Assembly: GCA_023376005.1 (NCBI GenBank)
Contig: CM042152.1
Coordinates: 90,683,948 to 90,747,947, forward strand
Direction: 5' to 3'
From: Doryteuthis pealeii
Taxonomy: Eukaryota > Mollusca > Cephalopoda > Myopsida > Loliginidae
DNA length: 64,000 nt
Under the pieces are notes generated by a model, which had not been told where the DNA came from, made no database searches, and saw only the letters and a list, made by a program, of their open reading frames with translations. Of the stretch, positions 10,800 to 23,088 are shown one piece after another; the first letter of the stretch is position 1; each line of letters opens with the position of its first letter. The position numbers were made by a program, and so were the translations under genes.

Positions 10800-11434
10800 T
10801 GTTGGAATTTTTGTATATATATATTTACCAACGCAACTGTAAGAGCAGAATGTGACACAAGGTCAATTTTTTAAGTGGAGTTTGACAGGGTTGAATTCAG
10901 AGTTTTCCTTCTCCTAGACCAGTTGCCTAAACAAGGTTAAAGAGCCCAGTCTGCCCTACTATTTATCCATAGCTGGAGGGAGAGTAGGATTCATACCTTT
11001 CCTAAGGGTATTAGCGCTAAGTGAAATGCAATTACCACGTCCAGGATTTGAACTCGGGGCGACGAGTCCATTTCCCCTGACTTTAACCATTATACCACGC
11101 GCTTCCAATTTTTGTATATAAGGCGTGTGCCAGGCGGCCACTTCTACTTATAGACTCGCCGAGTGTCACGTGACCAACCCATTAACCAGTCACTGACAGC
11201 ACTCTGCTGCTGATATTATTATATATACTGAAGGTTTGAGAACACCTAGGAAGCATTACACTTTGGACACTCGTGGAGTACGGACCTCATGTGATTATCT
11301 CACTGGACCTCATAGGACTTACCAAAGGATTCTGTATTGTGGGACTTATTCACTCACCAAAGGGTTCTAGATTTCAGGACTTACTTACTTTAAGTTCTTA
11401 CAACTGGCCAAGAATGGCGGTCAGAAATTCACCA
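10800..11434 (+). mobile_element. Solo LTR (family 2), 5-bp TSD GCATG, with nested SINE
   Basis: The element begins TGTTGGAATT and ends ATTCACCA, with GCATG at 10795-10799 and 11435-11439. A TATA motif (TGTATATAAGG) is at about 11113-11123. About 300 bp of its length is a nested family B SINE. It is absent from contig 2, giving a clean empty site near 17525. Confidence 0.85.
10820..11106 (-). repeat. SINE family B nested in the solo LTR
   Basis: TSD AATTTTTGTATATA at 10806-10819 and 11107-11120 (14 bp, perfect). Its target was the LTR TATA-box region. This is the third level of nesting here. Confidence 0.88.
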
Positions 11435-11651
11435 GCATGTGAGCAGCACAGAAATCTGTGCGGTAAAGTAAGGAACTGATGGTAGGTTTGACACTCCACC
11501 TCAGAGGCAAAAATAATCTCCTTGGTCTAACACTAGTGAAAGGGGGATAGACACCGTCACTGTCTGGCTGGTGACTTTTTTTTTTACTAGTAACTAGAAA
11601 TGCTAATTTGTGGTTCTATTGCTAATCAGATAATATAATTTTTTATGGCAC

Positions 11652-12139
11652 TGTACGGATTAAAGTTCCAAATGCAAAACAAAGCCTTCACAAAACGTTT
11701 CGATCACGTCGGGGTCACCAGATGTAAGATTCAAAGTGATAATACTTGAAGATAAAACTCCGACAAAGGTTGATAGACAAAACATTTTATATACAGCACA
11801 GAATAAACAGAGTACATAATACATAGAGGTGTACAGGAACATACATACATAAGTAATACAAAGTTACATGTAAAAGGATAAACATAAAAGCAACAGACAT
11901 GAAACTAGGAATAGTCCATGCTGTATGAATCACTTACAGTAATGTAAGGGGGGAGGGCTAAAGTCCCAACAAGAGGGGGTAGACCAGAGTCTAACGCATA
12001 GTGTCTCGTAGGTCGAACAACAGGAAAAAGAGAAAGAGACGTTCAAATCAGCCGCTTAAATATCCAAGGCCCCTAGCGGGAACCAGCGAAACTAAACGGG
12101 CAGACAACTCCCCAGGCGAATACGAAAATAACGCCTACA
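11652..12139 (-). mobile_element. Solo LTR (family 1), TSD GCAC/GTAC
   Basis: Plus-strand ends are TGTACGG and GCCTACA, flanked by GCAC (11648-11651) and GTAC (12140-12143), one mismatch. Much of it is closely similar to 8751-9244, including the region from TCAAAGTGATAATACTTGAA onward. It is absent from the matching place in contig 2 (about 18300). Confidence 0.8.
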
Positions 12140-12346
12140 GTACCTTTACAGCAACTACATACCATTGCTGTTGGCATTGTATACACCCTTTGGTCCTCAG
12201 ACACCTCTGTGTTCCAAAGACAATAGTTTGAAGACCACAGATGTGCATACAGGCAAAGTGTTCTGGTCTTTTACATCTAGAATTGATAGTCAGGTATAAA
12301 TGGACATATCGTACTGTTTAGGGGAAGGGCTTCAGGCATAGCTTGA

Positions 12347-12576
12347 TGTTGTGGGGTTTTAAGGGGTCAAATAAGAACAAAACGACGGGTAACAAATTTA
12401 GGAAAATGTATTGACAAAAGAGTAGACAATTACAGTACAGAGAAGTGGGAATTACGCCCGACAATAGAGTTATAAGCTGACTCGCATTGGCTTACTCTAC
12501 AAGCCATACTTGTCACTGTTACTTATAGTAACAGTCGGCGCATTCCATTAGTCTATAGGGTATATCACCTATAACA
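12347..12576 (-). mobile_element. Short solo LTR (family 3), 5-bp TSD CTTGA
   Basis: The 230-bp element has plus-strand ends TGTTGTGGGG and CTATAACA, flanked by CTTGA at 12342-12346 and 12577-12581. On the minus strand it has a GCCAATG (CCAAT-like) and a CTTATAA (TATA-like) motif in promoter order. The same element is at 18513-18742. Confidence 0.82.
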
Positions 12577-12652
12577 CTTGACCAGTGCCCTCTGGTGTTC
12601 AAACGACTCCATATTGTTCTAGATAAGACCAGGGTGTTTCAGATAAGTAACA

Positions 12653-13207
12653 AGCTGGGGTGTTAGAATACACCGACTGCACCTCTGCATAGGGGAAAGA
12701 CTCCCTCAATGGGGCCACCTGTTGGCCGTGGGTGGCAACTCATGATGCTTAAGGATGGAATACTGGTGGCTGAGCAACACTCCACTTTGGCCCTTACTTA
12801 GGCTAGACGGGAGGGCAGAGAGGTCCCCTCTGATCAATCAGCTGGTCACATCAAGCCCTAGCACCTATATGATTGCTCCAACCTTATTGTCCATATGGCA
12901 AGCCCCAATCTTTTTTATCATATGTGTGGTAGAAGGCAGTGGTTGAGGGTTTTCATGTCCTGGTAATGACGTTAAAATCTATCTGATGGTGAGGTTCCAG
13001 TTCTGGAGGTTTGGGGAATGTGGAGCACCCCTTTATCACCATTGCTCCCTGGTCTACTCTGGCCTGGAGTGGTAGTACCTGTTAGGGTCGCATCTCTGGG
13101 TTAAAAAGAAAAATGTTTTCATAAAAAAATTGACTGTCAATTAAGAATTAAGCATTGAATAACCCATTGAGGTTGATATCCGTAAAACAAACAAACCATA
13201 CCAAACT
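12653..13207 (+). repeat. Dispersed repeat D, nearly full length
   Basis: Runs from AGCTGGGGTGTTAGAATACA to the CAAACAAACC-type tail. The ORF at 12755-12946 follows repeat sequence and is not a gene. Confidence 0.8.
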
Positions 13208-13331
13208 TAATGTATCAAATTCGATTGGAATGAAAAAATATTATGTTTGTTAGTACCAAACCAGATATATGTAACGTTCTAATATCGATATCAATGTTGT
13301 AAGTAGCGGTCTTGTCATGGCCTCCAAATTC

Positions 13332-13431
13332 NNNNNNNNNNNNNNNNNNNNNNNNNNNNNNNNNNNNNNNNNNNNNNNNNNNNNNNNNNNNNNNNNNNNN
13401 NNNNNNNNNNNNNNNNNNNNNNNNNNNNNNN
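13332..13431. other. Assembly gap (100 N)
   Basis: Exactly 100 N, a conventional placeholder for unknown gap size. Confidence 1.
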
Positions 13432-14480
13432 AAGAGAGAGATCAAGAATGAATATATGTAGCTTATATACAAGTAGTAAGAGTAAATTAATAGATTATCA
13501 TGATAAGTAAGGTAAATATAGTATTGTAGTTGATAAAGTAAGCATATATAGTATATTTATATGTAAGCAAAGATACAATTACTTACGTATGATCATAAAC
13601 AAGATAGTATATATTTCATATGATAGGGTAAGATAAATTACTAAAGATTTATATGATAAGCAAGATAATATATGATTTATATGATAAGTAGAGATAAATA
13701 GGTATATTTATATACAGCAAGATAAATTATGATGATGTTTATATTGATAGAGTTGAATAGATAGTATAGATTTATAGTGAGAAGCCAGATGAATATATAG
13801 AGTTTATATGATAAGCAAGATAAATATATATTTATATGAGTAAGCGCAGGATAAATATATATTTTATGAATAAGTAAGGTAAATATATATTTACTATAAG
13901 CAAGATAAATATATATTATATGATAGTTAAATAGATATAGTAGATTTATATGATAAGCAAGGAAACTGAACCGTACTACACCTAGAGTGTGTTAGATTTA
14001 TGATCAGCTAGAAGATAATATACGATAGATTCATCGTATGATGAATAAGTGCATATCGATAGCAAGATAAATATAAGATTTATATGAAAGAGTAAAGGAT
14101 AATATAAAGAGTTTATAATGATAAGCAGGATAAATATTTTATACTGCTAGAATGAATGTAAGTGGATTAAATATATATTTTATCACTGATAAGCCCGAAG
14201 TTAAAGTAATTATTTCGTAGTATGGAAGTAGGCCGCAGATATAATATGAATGGATTTATATGGATAAGCAAGAATGGAAAGTTATATTCTACATGATAAT
14301 GATATAGTATATATATATTTCATACTGATACACAGATGATATATGCTTTATCATGATAAGGTAAGAATGATAAATAAAGTATCTCTCTCATGATAGAAGG
14401 TCTTCTGCCGTCACGAACGTTACTTTTGTGTGGTGTATGCTGTGTAGAGTGTGCGTGTGTATAGCGTGTGTTGATAGTGC
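13432..14480. repeat. Error-rich copy of the 30-bp satellite at a contig start
   Basis: Units like GATAAGTAAGATAAATATAT are visible but riddled with irregular single-base insertions and deletions, unlike the clean array at 6448-7330. This fits an unpolished contig end. Confidence 0.75.
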
Positions 14481-14639
14481 TGTTATGTGTGTAGATGTGT
14501 AAGTCTGAGTTGATGTGTGCGTGTTTATTGTTTGTGCGTTTATTGTGTGTGTGTCATTCATCCACAAATGATGATGATGCCATGAATGATGATGACGTTG
14601 CCATGATGATCAGTATAACGATAAATATTCCATTATTTT

Positions 14640-14957
14640 CAATGGGTCTTGTCTTTAATTTTGAAGCATTTCATAAATTTTACTGGTTTCTTTTTGTTTT
14701 TTGTGTGTTTTTTTTTGCTTTTTTTGTTTATTTGCCTTTGCTTTTGTTTTTGATTTTTTTGTGTTTTTTGGGGTTTTTTTTTCATTAATTTTAAAATTCC
14801 TCAGCAATGTCAGAATCCAACCTACAAGATAAAGATAATTGCATGATTGGAGCCATCTTTTTGATATTTCTGAAATTTGAACAATGTTGCAGCTGTTGCT
14901 GCAAATCTCAACCCATGACATTTTAGTTTTTTTTTTTTGCTTTCTGTTAGTTTAATA

Positions 14958-15007
<50 letters not shown>

Positions 15008-15895
15008 TTTTTTTTCTTTTTTTTTCTTTTTTTTTTTTCAAAAAATATCCAGTTTTTTTGTTCATTTTTCTTTTAATTTTTTTTCTGCAAATTTGTAGAC
15101 TTCAAGTATCCAAACACTTCCAAGTATTTCTACCTAAACATATATATGTAAGTAGGAATATATAAGTAAATATTTTGGTGCATATTCTATATACAATGGA
15201 TATCCAAAAAATCCAGGTACAATCATTTATTAATCTGGCATGTTTATTGTAATTTGAATAAGATATTGCACATATATTAACAGAACTACTATGCTACTTT
15301 TACATATGGTTGCTATCAAGATTGATGCACTTAATCCATTAGTGCATGGGGGTATAAATACTCCTCTTAAAGAATGTGGTGTCAAGTGACTGGAGCCAAC
15401 CTTGCACATCTGCAACAATAAGTTTTTGAAAGAAAACGGTAATCGGATTTCTGAAGAAAGAGAAGAAAAATAAATAAGAACAAAAAGACTTTAAAGTGGA
15501 AGGGTAAACACTCAACGGGGGGGGGGGGGCAGCCTTTGACTGACCAATGACCCCAGAACTAGAGTTAAAAATAAAAATGAAAGTCCAAGTTTTCTGTGGA
15601 GGAGCAGAAGTGGATGTGACCCCCCCAGCCCGGCACCACAAACGGAAGTAAAGAAAATTCGGCCTTTTTTTTGCCGGACCCAAAGAGATCGTATATGTTT
15701 CTTGGGGTTCTGTCGTGACATATCTAGGGTAGCAACGAAGAGCGTGATTTACGATAGAATAGCTTGACCTTACTCTCTCACTCTCCTTCTCTCCGAAAAA
15801 AACCCCAACGAGCCGAGAAGTTTCTTTCTTTTCAATGAGTTTTGATTCTCATTGTGTGCCCCATAATTCTGGCCTTGAATCGCACTAAGTTGAGT
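14640..15895. repeat. Duplicate of 7540-8750
   Basis: The order of poly-T, (TA)n, G-run and GCCGGACCC landmarks matches contig 1. It continues straight into sequence equivalent to 9251 onward without the LTR seen at 8751-9244. Confidence 0.9.
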
Positions 15896-16119
15896 AAATG
15901 ACAATGTGACACAACACATTTTTAAAAACTGACAGAAATAATAAAAAATGTCTTCATTTTTTATGATAACCTGAAAAACATACTTTTTATTTTGAGATTT
16001 GAATTAAAATATTATTGAGGTTTCTTCTGTTTAAAGCTTTTACAGAATTCTATTCTGGTTCTAATCTATTCATGCCTATCTTAATTTGCAGCCAGCCTAC
16101 ATAAAAATTTATACATATG

Positions 16120-16132
16120 CACACACACACGC

Positions 16133-16187
<55 letters not shown>

Positions 16188-16215
16188 AATATATATATTA
16201 TATATATATATATAT
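16120..16215. repeat. (CA)n-(TA)n microsatellite
   Basis: Counterpart of 9487-9562 with a longer CA run. Confidence 0.95.
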
Positions 16216-16785
16216 AATTTAATATACCAAACTTATTGGTAAATCTTCGCGTTGAGAAAAAAAACAAGCAAATAGTTTGATTGTAAAAATATACTACCAA
16301 ACATCAACCGGGGAGAAAAAAATTTTTGGAAAAAAGAAAAGACCAAGATGATCGTACCAACAAAAAATAATCTATTGGTACATTATTTTGTAGAAAAACA
16401 ATAAGTCTTGCTTTATTAATTAATCCATTATATACCTGATGTAATGGGTATATAATAAAACTTTACATCAGTTACTCTGATATTCTATACCAGTGGTTTT
16501 CAAACTTTTGAAGCCTAGACCCCTTTGTATTTTCAGGGTCTATCACAGGGATCCCTATATACATCAACGGTTATGGTAATTTTCCACTCAACTCCTATTA
16601 TTTTGAATCTAACAAACTCTGATTAAAAAATATCTAACTAGAGTACTTACATAATTCATAAGCTACCTATGAATTATGTAACAGTTTCAAGCTACAACTG
16701 TCAGACTGAATAAATTACTTGACAAAAAAAAAAAAAGAAGCTAAATTATAATAAGATTTAACTTTTTTCTGGTCATTGGTCAGTA

Positions 16786-17070
16786 ATGGTGTAATGGTTA
16801 GAGCCATAGGAAATAGACTCGTCAACCAGAGTTCAAATCTTAGTCAAGGCTGTTTGCATTTCCCATAGTGCTAATACCCTTGGGAAATGTATGTATCTAA
16901 CTATTCTCCTTCCAGTTATGGGTAAATAACAAGGAAGACTGGGCTCATTAATCTTGGATAAGTAACCAGCCTAGAAGGAAAACTCTGAATTCAAACCTGT
17001 CAAACTCCGCTTAAAAAATTGACCTTGTGTCACATTCTGCTCTGACGGTTGGGTTGGTAAATATATATAA
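16786..17070 (+). repeat. SINE family B (copy of 10060-10353)
   Basis: Same insertion as in contig 1, but with about 12 bp lost at the 5' end; the A box is still partly present. Confidence 0.8.
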
Positions 17071-17443
17071 ATACATATAAATAAAAAGGAAATCTCATGG
17101 AGTCCCATATAAATAAAAATGAAATTTATCAAAAATATCACATCCGGTATTTGCAATGAGTAATGACATTTCGTGATAGGAATGTGCTTGTCTTGCCTGG
17201 CACAAATTGCCAAATCCTTGGTGATATTTTTGATAAAGATACATGCAATTCACTTTACACTATAAATCTAGATGTGTATTTGGTCATCGTATTGTTAAGT
17301 GCTGAAAATACTGTTTTGCATAAATAAGTGGTTGCCAAAAGTAGTAGCATTTTGACCACCTTTTGTGATAACAGTGGATACTTAGAAGCCAGGCCAAGCC
17401 AAAATGTGGGGAGTGATTGCTGCTTAAACCGAATTTTAAAAAA

Positions 17444-17668
17444 GGGCCCAGTTTAGCTCAGTTGGTAGAGCGCCAGACTAGGAACCACAAGGTACCGGTT
17501 TCGATACCTGCCCTTGCCAACTCAGCATGTGAGTAACACAGAAATCTGTGCGGTAAAGTAAGGAACTGATGGTAGGTTTGACACTCCACCTCAGAGGCAA
17601 AAATAATCGCCTTGGTCTAACACTAGTGAAAGGGGGATAGACACCGTCACTGTATCACTGGTGACTTT
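17444..17668 (+). repeat. SINE family A, uninterrupted allele
   Basis: A box TAGCTCAGTTG, body through GGGGGATAGACACCGTCAC. It is the empty-site counterpart of the LTR insertion at 10800-11434. Confidence 0.88.
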
Positions 17669-17688
17669 TTTTTACTAGTAACTAGAAA

Positions 17689-18254
17689 TGTTGCATAGCC
17701 CTTCTTCACTGGCACTAGATAATTATAATGTTGCATACCTCTTTCTTTAATTCTATTTCTTGGCCGTCTTTAGTATTCTGATCGTCTTTGGTATTTCTTC
17801 TATCATCTTGACTTGGTCTGGCATCTAAGATCTTGGATATCTTCTAAGGCCTAGCGTCTGGAGTTGACTTGGGGATTTCGGTCTGGTTTTCTATTGCTAT
17901 GTTCCTGCTGGCTGTTCGTCCTGGATTCATTTCTTAGTCTTGTTACAAAGACATTCATTAACCACAAGAACATATTAATTATCCAAACTTTTATTTCCTT
18001 AACTATACATAATCCTCTAACTAACATAGCGCGCGTGAGTTCCAGTTTTAGGCAGGACCTAAAATGGCCGACTGCTCTGCCTGACGTCTAACTGCAAACT
18101 GGGGACTCTGAAAAAGGTCCCACGTTACTTCACATATTTGGCGGGCTTCTGTAATTTTCCATGGAAAGACCCGGCCATGATATGAAAAGGGTCATCCCCT
18201 CAGAAATACAGGGGATTGACAATAATCTTATGCAACCGCATAGATTATGTAACA
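17689..18254. mobile_element. Solo-LTR-like insertion, 4-bp TSD GAAA
   Basis: The 566-bp insertion begins TGTTGCATAG and ends TATGTAACA, flanked by GAAA at 17685-17688 and 18255-18258. It is absent from contig 1, where ACTAGAAATGCTAATTTG is contiguous near 11590. Orientation not determined. Confidence 0.78.
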
Positions 18255-18512
18255 GAAATGCTAATCTGTGGTTGTATTGCTAATCAGATAATATAAATTT
18301 TTAAGGCACCTTTGCAGCAACTACATACCATTGCTGTTGGCATTGTATACACCCTTTGATCCTCAGACACTCCTGTGTTCCAAAGACAATAGTTTGAAGA
18401 TCACAGATGTGCATACAGGCAAAATGTTCTGGTCTTTTACATCTAGAATTGATAGTCAGGTATAAATGGACATACCGTGCTGTTTAGGGGAAGGACTTCA
18501 GGCATTGCTTGA

Positions 18513-18742
18513 TGTTGTGGGGTTTTAAGGGGTCAAATAAGAACAAAACGACGGGTAACAAATTTAGGAAAATGTATTAACAAAAGAGTAAACAATTACA
18601 GTACAGAGAAGTGGGAATTACGCCCGACAATAGAGTTATAAGCTGACTCGCATTGGCTTACTCTACAAGCCATACTTGTCACTGTTACTTATAGTAACAG
18701 TCGGCGCATTCCATTAGTCTATAGGGTATATCAACTATAACA
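18513..18742 (-). mobile_element. Short solo LTR (family 3), TSD CTTGA
   Basis: Same 230-bp insertion as 12347-12576, with TSD at 18508-18512 and 18743-18747; shared by both copies, so older than the family 1 insertion next to it in contig 1. Confidence 0.82.
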
Positions 18743-18818
18743 CTTGACCAGTGCCCTCTGGTGTTCAAACGACTCCATATTGTTCTAGATAAGACCAGGG
18801 TGTTTCAGATAAGTAACA

Positions 18819-19371
18819 AGCTGGGGTGTTAGAATACACCGACTGCACCTCTGCATAGGGGAAAGACTCCCCCAATGGGGCCACCTGTTGGCCGTGGGTG
18901 GCAACTCATGATGCTTAAGGATGGAATACTGGTGGCTGAGCAACACTCCACTTTGGCCCTTACTTAGGCTAGACGGAGGTCAGAGAGGTCCCTCTGATCA
19001 ATCAGCTGGTCACATCAAGCCTAGCACCTATATGATTGCTCCAACCTTATTGTCCATATGGCAAGCCCAATCCTTTTTTATCATATGTGTGGTAGAAGGC
19101 AGTGGTTGAGGGTTTTCATGTCCTGGTAATGACGTTAAAATCTATCTGATGGTGAGGTTCCAGTTCTGGAGGTTTGGGGAATGTGGAGCACCCCTTTATC
19201 ACCATTGCTCCTTGGTCTACTCTGGCCTGGAGTGGTAGTACCTGTTAGGGTCGCATCTCTGGGTTAAAAAGAAAAATGTTTTCATAAAAAAATTGACTGT
19301 CCATTAAGAACTAAGCATTGAATAACCCATTGAGGTTGATATGCCGTAAAACAAAACAAACCATACCAAAC
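18819..19371 (+). repeat. Dispersed repeat D (copy of 12653-13207)
   Basis: Same insertion as in contig 1, ending in the CAAACC-rich tail. Confidence 0.8.
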
Positions 19372-19479
19372 TTAATGTATCAAATTCGATTGGAATGAAA
19401 TAAATATTATGTTGTTAGTACCAAACCGGATATATGTAACGTTCTAATATCGATATATGTTGTATAGCGGTCTTGTCAA

Positions 19480-19870
19480 CGTGCCTCCAAATTCACGACA
19501 CTAAAAGGTGTTTGGCACGTTACGGTCATCTTGTCGATAAAAAAAGTACAACGCGAGAAATATATTGTCACAAGCTGCTTAGCTTTTATTTCCAGGCTAG
19601 GCTCGTCTCGTGGGTTGTGGAGGAAAGGCAGAGAGAAAGAGGGAGAGAGGACACTGTTAAATTACTGTGATCCCACACTAGGGACCAGAGGCCCGTCCGT
19701 TCCCTAGGCCTCGGAAAGCAAAAAGAGGCCGGTATTTTTCTTCGTCGTTCCACGTCCCCACGTGAGTTCCGGTTCCGGTCAACACCCGAAACTTCCGGTT
19801 GGCTTTCAATTCTCCATTCGGGGGGTCACGCCCCGGTCAAACTCACGACAAGCTGTTTTATGTTCATCAC
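19480..19870. other. Less AT-rich unclassified block
   Basis: Markedly more GC-rich than its surroundings, with repeated TTCCGG words (ACTTCCGG, GAGTTCCGG) and CACGACA near both ends (19493, 19845). It may be part of an LTR, but no convincing TSD was found. ORF 19762-19992 has no recognisable domain. Confidence 0.35.
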
Positions 19871-20783
19871 TTTTTTTAAAACCTTTACTCACTCTTATTT
19901 CTTCTTCCTCCTTTTCTAATAGTAAAACTCAGGACAATCACCATCTCGCTACATTAGAATATTTTTTGTTCTTTCATTATGTATACATATGATTTGTAAA
20001 ATGTGGTTTTTTAAATAAAATTCCCCAGAGAATTGGGGTCGTAAATTTGAATAATCAATGTTTCTTGACAATCACTGAAAATATTGATAACCGAGACAAT
20101 TTGAAAAATAATAAATAAAAAGGGACAAATATTCATTGCAAATGTTGTACGTCACTGAGATGTTTTCATGACGGGAGAGACCATTGCTAAAAAAAACAAA
20201 CAAAAAAAAAAAAATTCTGTAACCAAAACCAATCAATATTAAGAAAATCTGATGAATAGTTGTTTTCCATAATTATCTCAGAGTATGAAAAAAAATGAAA
20301 AAAAAAAAAAAAAAATTCGAACAAGGAACAATGACTTTGTAGCTAAGAACATTAAACAAAATAAATGAGAAAAAAAATAGAATGAAATTTAATGGAACAA
20401 TACCTGTTTCTTTCAACGCTGGACAATGTCTAATTCTGGTGTCCGGGTCAGTTGCTAAGCAATGGCCATAGCTGACCTGATGCAAAAGAATGATAAGCAG
20501 AAACTCTATTTTACACAATTCATACTGCACACGTTCTCTTGGACATTCACTCTTGTAAAAAAAGAAAAAAAAATTAGTTACAGACATCTCAATGTTACAG
20601 TAGAAAATCATGAAATAAGACGGATGAAAATCTATGATTTAATTCTTCGGCTTTGTTGGAATGGGTAACGCAAAACAACTACTTAGCTTTGAGAAATACA
20701 AAGGTTGTTCCATAGATAAGGTAATTTTTGCCTACAATTTGACAATGGGAGAAATGATTACAAAGAAACCAATAGTGATGATA

Positions 20784-21427
20784 TATATTTACCAACCCCA
20801 GGATGCGACACAGGGTCAATTTCTTAAGTGGAGTTTAGCAGGTTGGAATTGCGTCCACTCTTACATTGAAAAAATGTTGACATTCCTAAACACAGTATTC
20901 AAAATGAATCTGAGTTATCTCAATTCTTTTATAATTGAATTAATTTCTGCCCCAAAATCCTAATGTGTAAATTTTAAGTAGCATTGTATATATATTTACC
21001 AACCCCTCCACATGAGCAGAATGCGACACAGGTCAATTTCTTAAGCGGAGTTTAGCAGGTTTGAATTCAGAGTTTTCCTTCTCCTTGACTGGTTATCTAT
21101 CCAAGATTAATGAGCCCAGTCTTCCTTGTTATTTACCCATAACTGGAAGAAGAATAGTTAGATACATACATTTCCCAAGGGTATTAGCACTATGGGAAAT
21201 GCAAACAGCCTTGACTAAGATTTGAACTCTGGTTGACGAGTATGGTTATCTAGCCATTGCTAAAGAGCCCAGTTGTCCTACTGTTTACCCATAGCTGGAA
21301 GGAGAATTGGATTCATACCTTTCCCAAGGTTATTAGCGATATGTGAAATGCAAACAGCTTTGTCCAGGAATTGAACTCACTTTGACAGGTCCATTTCCTA
21401 CGACTCTAACCATTAGACCACGCGCCT
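20784..21427 (-). repeat. SINE family B interrupted by a second SINE-bearing insert
   Basis: Outer TSD CCAATAGTGATGATA at 20769-20783 and 21428-21442. The 3' part of one family B SINE (20784-20850) is separated from its head (about 21246-21427). The insert between them contains another family B SINE (about 20988-21240). The copy at 42508-43170 has the same arrangement. Confidence 0.75.
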
Positions 21428-22227
21428 CCAATAGTGATGATAGGTGGTGAATGAAGAGTCATGCAGACCTGTGCTGTCCACACAACTTGATGATGATGAT
21501 GAACACTGGACTATATTTTGTAAAGACTTATAAGCTAATAAACGCCATTGATAGATTAATGTTTATTGCGTCTTGGTGTCTCTTGTTCCTAGTACAAATG
21601 TAAACAAAAATATAATCATTTGTAAATCTTGATTTTCCAGTAACTGGAAAAATGCCATAGGAAAAATGTTATGAAAAAGTCATAAATTTAGTTTTGTGAG
21701 TTGAAAATTTTAGGTATACAAAATGTGTCATAAAAACATTGAGATTGAAGCTGTTTATACCAAGATAGAAATGAACTATGAATGGAACATTAATTTTTTT
21801 TTCAGAATACAAGATGTATCATAAAAGTTCCGAGTTTGAAGCTGTATTTACCAAGATAGAAGTGAACCATCAATGGAACGTTAATTTTTTCAGAATACAA
21901 GGAGTGTCAAAAGTACAAGAAATCTCAATACACCATGTATGTCTATTTTATGTTTAAAAAATATAACGATTTTGTTTACTTTATTTGATAAACACAAAAT
22001 AAGGGTTCAGATAAGCATTATGCATACATCGTAAAAAGAATCTCTCACTAAAAACCTAAAAAAGTTTTGGAATTTCCAATATCTAATAAGTTAAAAGCAT
22101 GCCCCAGGGTCCCATTAGAGGGGGACATTTGGTTTAATTTAGTTAGGTTTCTTTGCAATGGTATATCAACCTTTGTGGGTTTTTATGCCAAAGCCATCCT
22201 TGTAAAAGAACATTAGTGGTGCTATTT

Positions 22228-22397
22228 ATCCCATTGTTATAGTGTAATGGTTAGCAAGCTAGTCTCACAAGTCTCTTACTACTGAAAAGTAAGTTCAATC
22301 CTCGCTAGTTGCCCCGTACTTGTGACCTTGTCTCAAATCCTACCTGTAAGGAAAATAATGTTTTTAAATCTCATAGCTGGGAGTATAAGGGGGTTCA
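22228..22397 (+). repeat. tRNA-derived SINE, family C, split by a foldback element
   Basis: A box TAGTGTAATGG and B box GTTCAATCC are both good matches. The body reaches GGGGGTTCA and resumes at 23059 as GGGGGTTCATATCTTTACC on the far side of the foldback. Confidence 0.75.
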
Positions 22398-23058
22398 GGT
22401 AATAAAGGACTCTTTGCTCGTAAATTCCTACCATAAAATAAAATGAACCCCCGTTTTATGTCCATGTTTTTGCAATAAATGTTTTATTTTTCTTGCACCC
22501 GTTATATTACAATACTAAATATATTTTCTTTATTTATTTTAATATTCATTTCAATGTGCATATTCTAAAAGTTTTTATTTTGTGAGAATGTTAATTTTAA
22601 AGTTGGGGCTCCTTTTACAATTTAGGCATAAATTGGATCCTCCTTTTATGACCGTAATTTTGTTTTTTCGTCGACGATGAATAAAATCTGACGTTTTTAT
22701 TTTAGAGTACCAAAGCCAAAAAGAAAAGAAATAACAACAGCAAAAAGTAATATTCAATTTTTTACTCGTAAGTAACTGCCATAAAATAAGGCTTGGGCAT
22801 TTTATGGTAGGAATTTACGAATAAAAAGTTGAAGTGTAAAAACGAACCCCCACTTTAAAACTAACCATTCTCACAAAATAAAAGCTTTTAGAATATACAC
22901 ATTGAAATGAATATTAAAATAAATAAAGGAAATATATTTAGTATTGTAACATAACGGGTGCAAAAAAAATAAAACATTTATTGCAAAAACACGGACATAA
23001 AATGGGGGTTCAGTTTATTTTATGGTAGGAATTTACGAGCAAATAGTCCTTTATTACC
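22398..23058. mobile_element. Mutator-like foldback (MITE), long TIRs, 9-bp TSD
   Basis: The 661-bp element has terminal inverted repeats of roughly 200 bp (outer ends GGTAATAAAGGAC and GTCCTTTATTACC) and no ORF. The flanking direct repeat is GGGGGTTCA at 22389-22397 and 23059-23067. A smaller inverted pair (TTTTTACTCGTAA...TTACGAATAAAAA) lies in the centre. Long TIRs plus a 9-bp TSD are typical of Mutator-like elements. The second copy is 44160-44819. Confidence 0.82.
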
Positions 23059-23088
23059 GGGGGTTCATATCTTTACCAATGGTATTAG

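Larger units (their letters stand above)
10715..11580 (+). repeat. SINE family A interrupted by a solo LTR
   Basis: Head GTTTATCTCAGTCGGTAGAG to CAGCATG is at 10715-10799. The body resumes at 11435 (GCATGTGAGCAGCACAG) and runs to about 11575. The uninterrupted allele is at 17444-17668. Confidence 0.88.
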
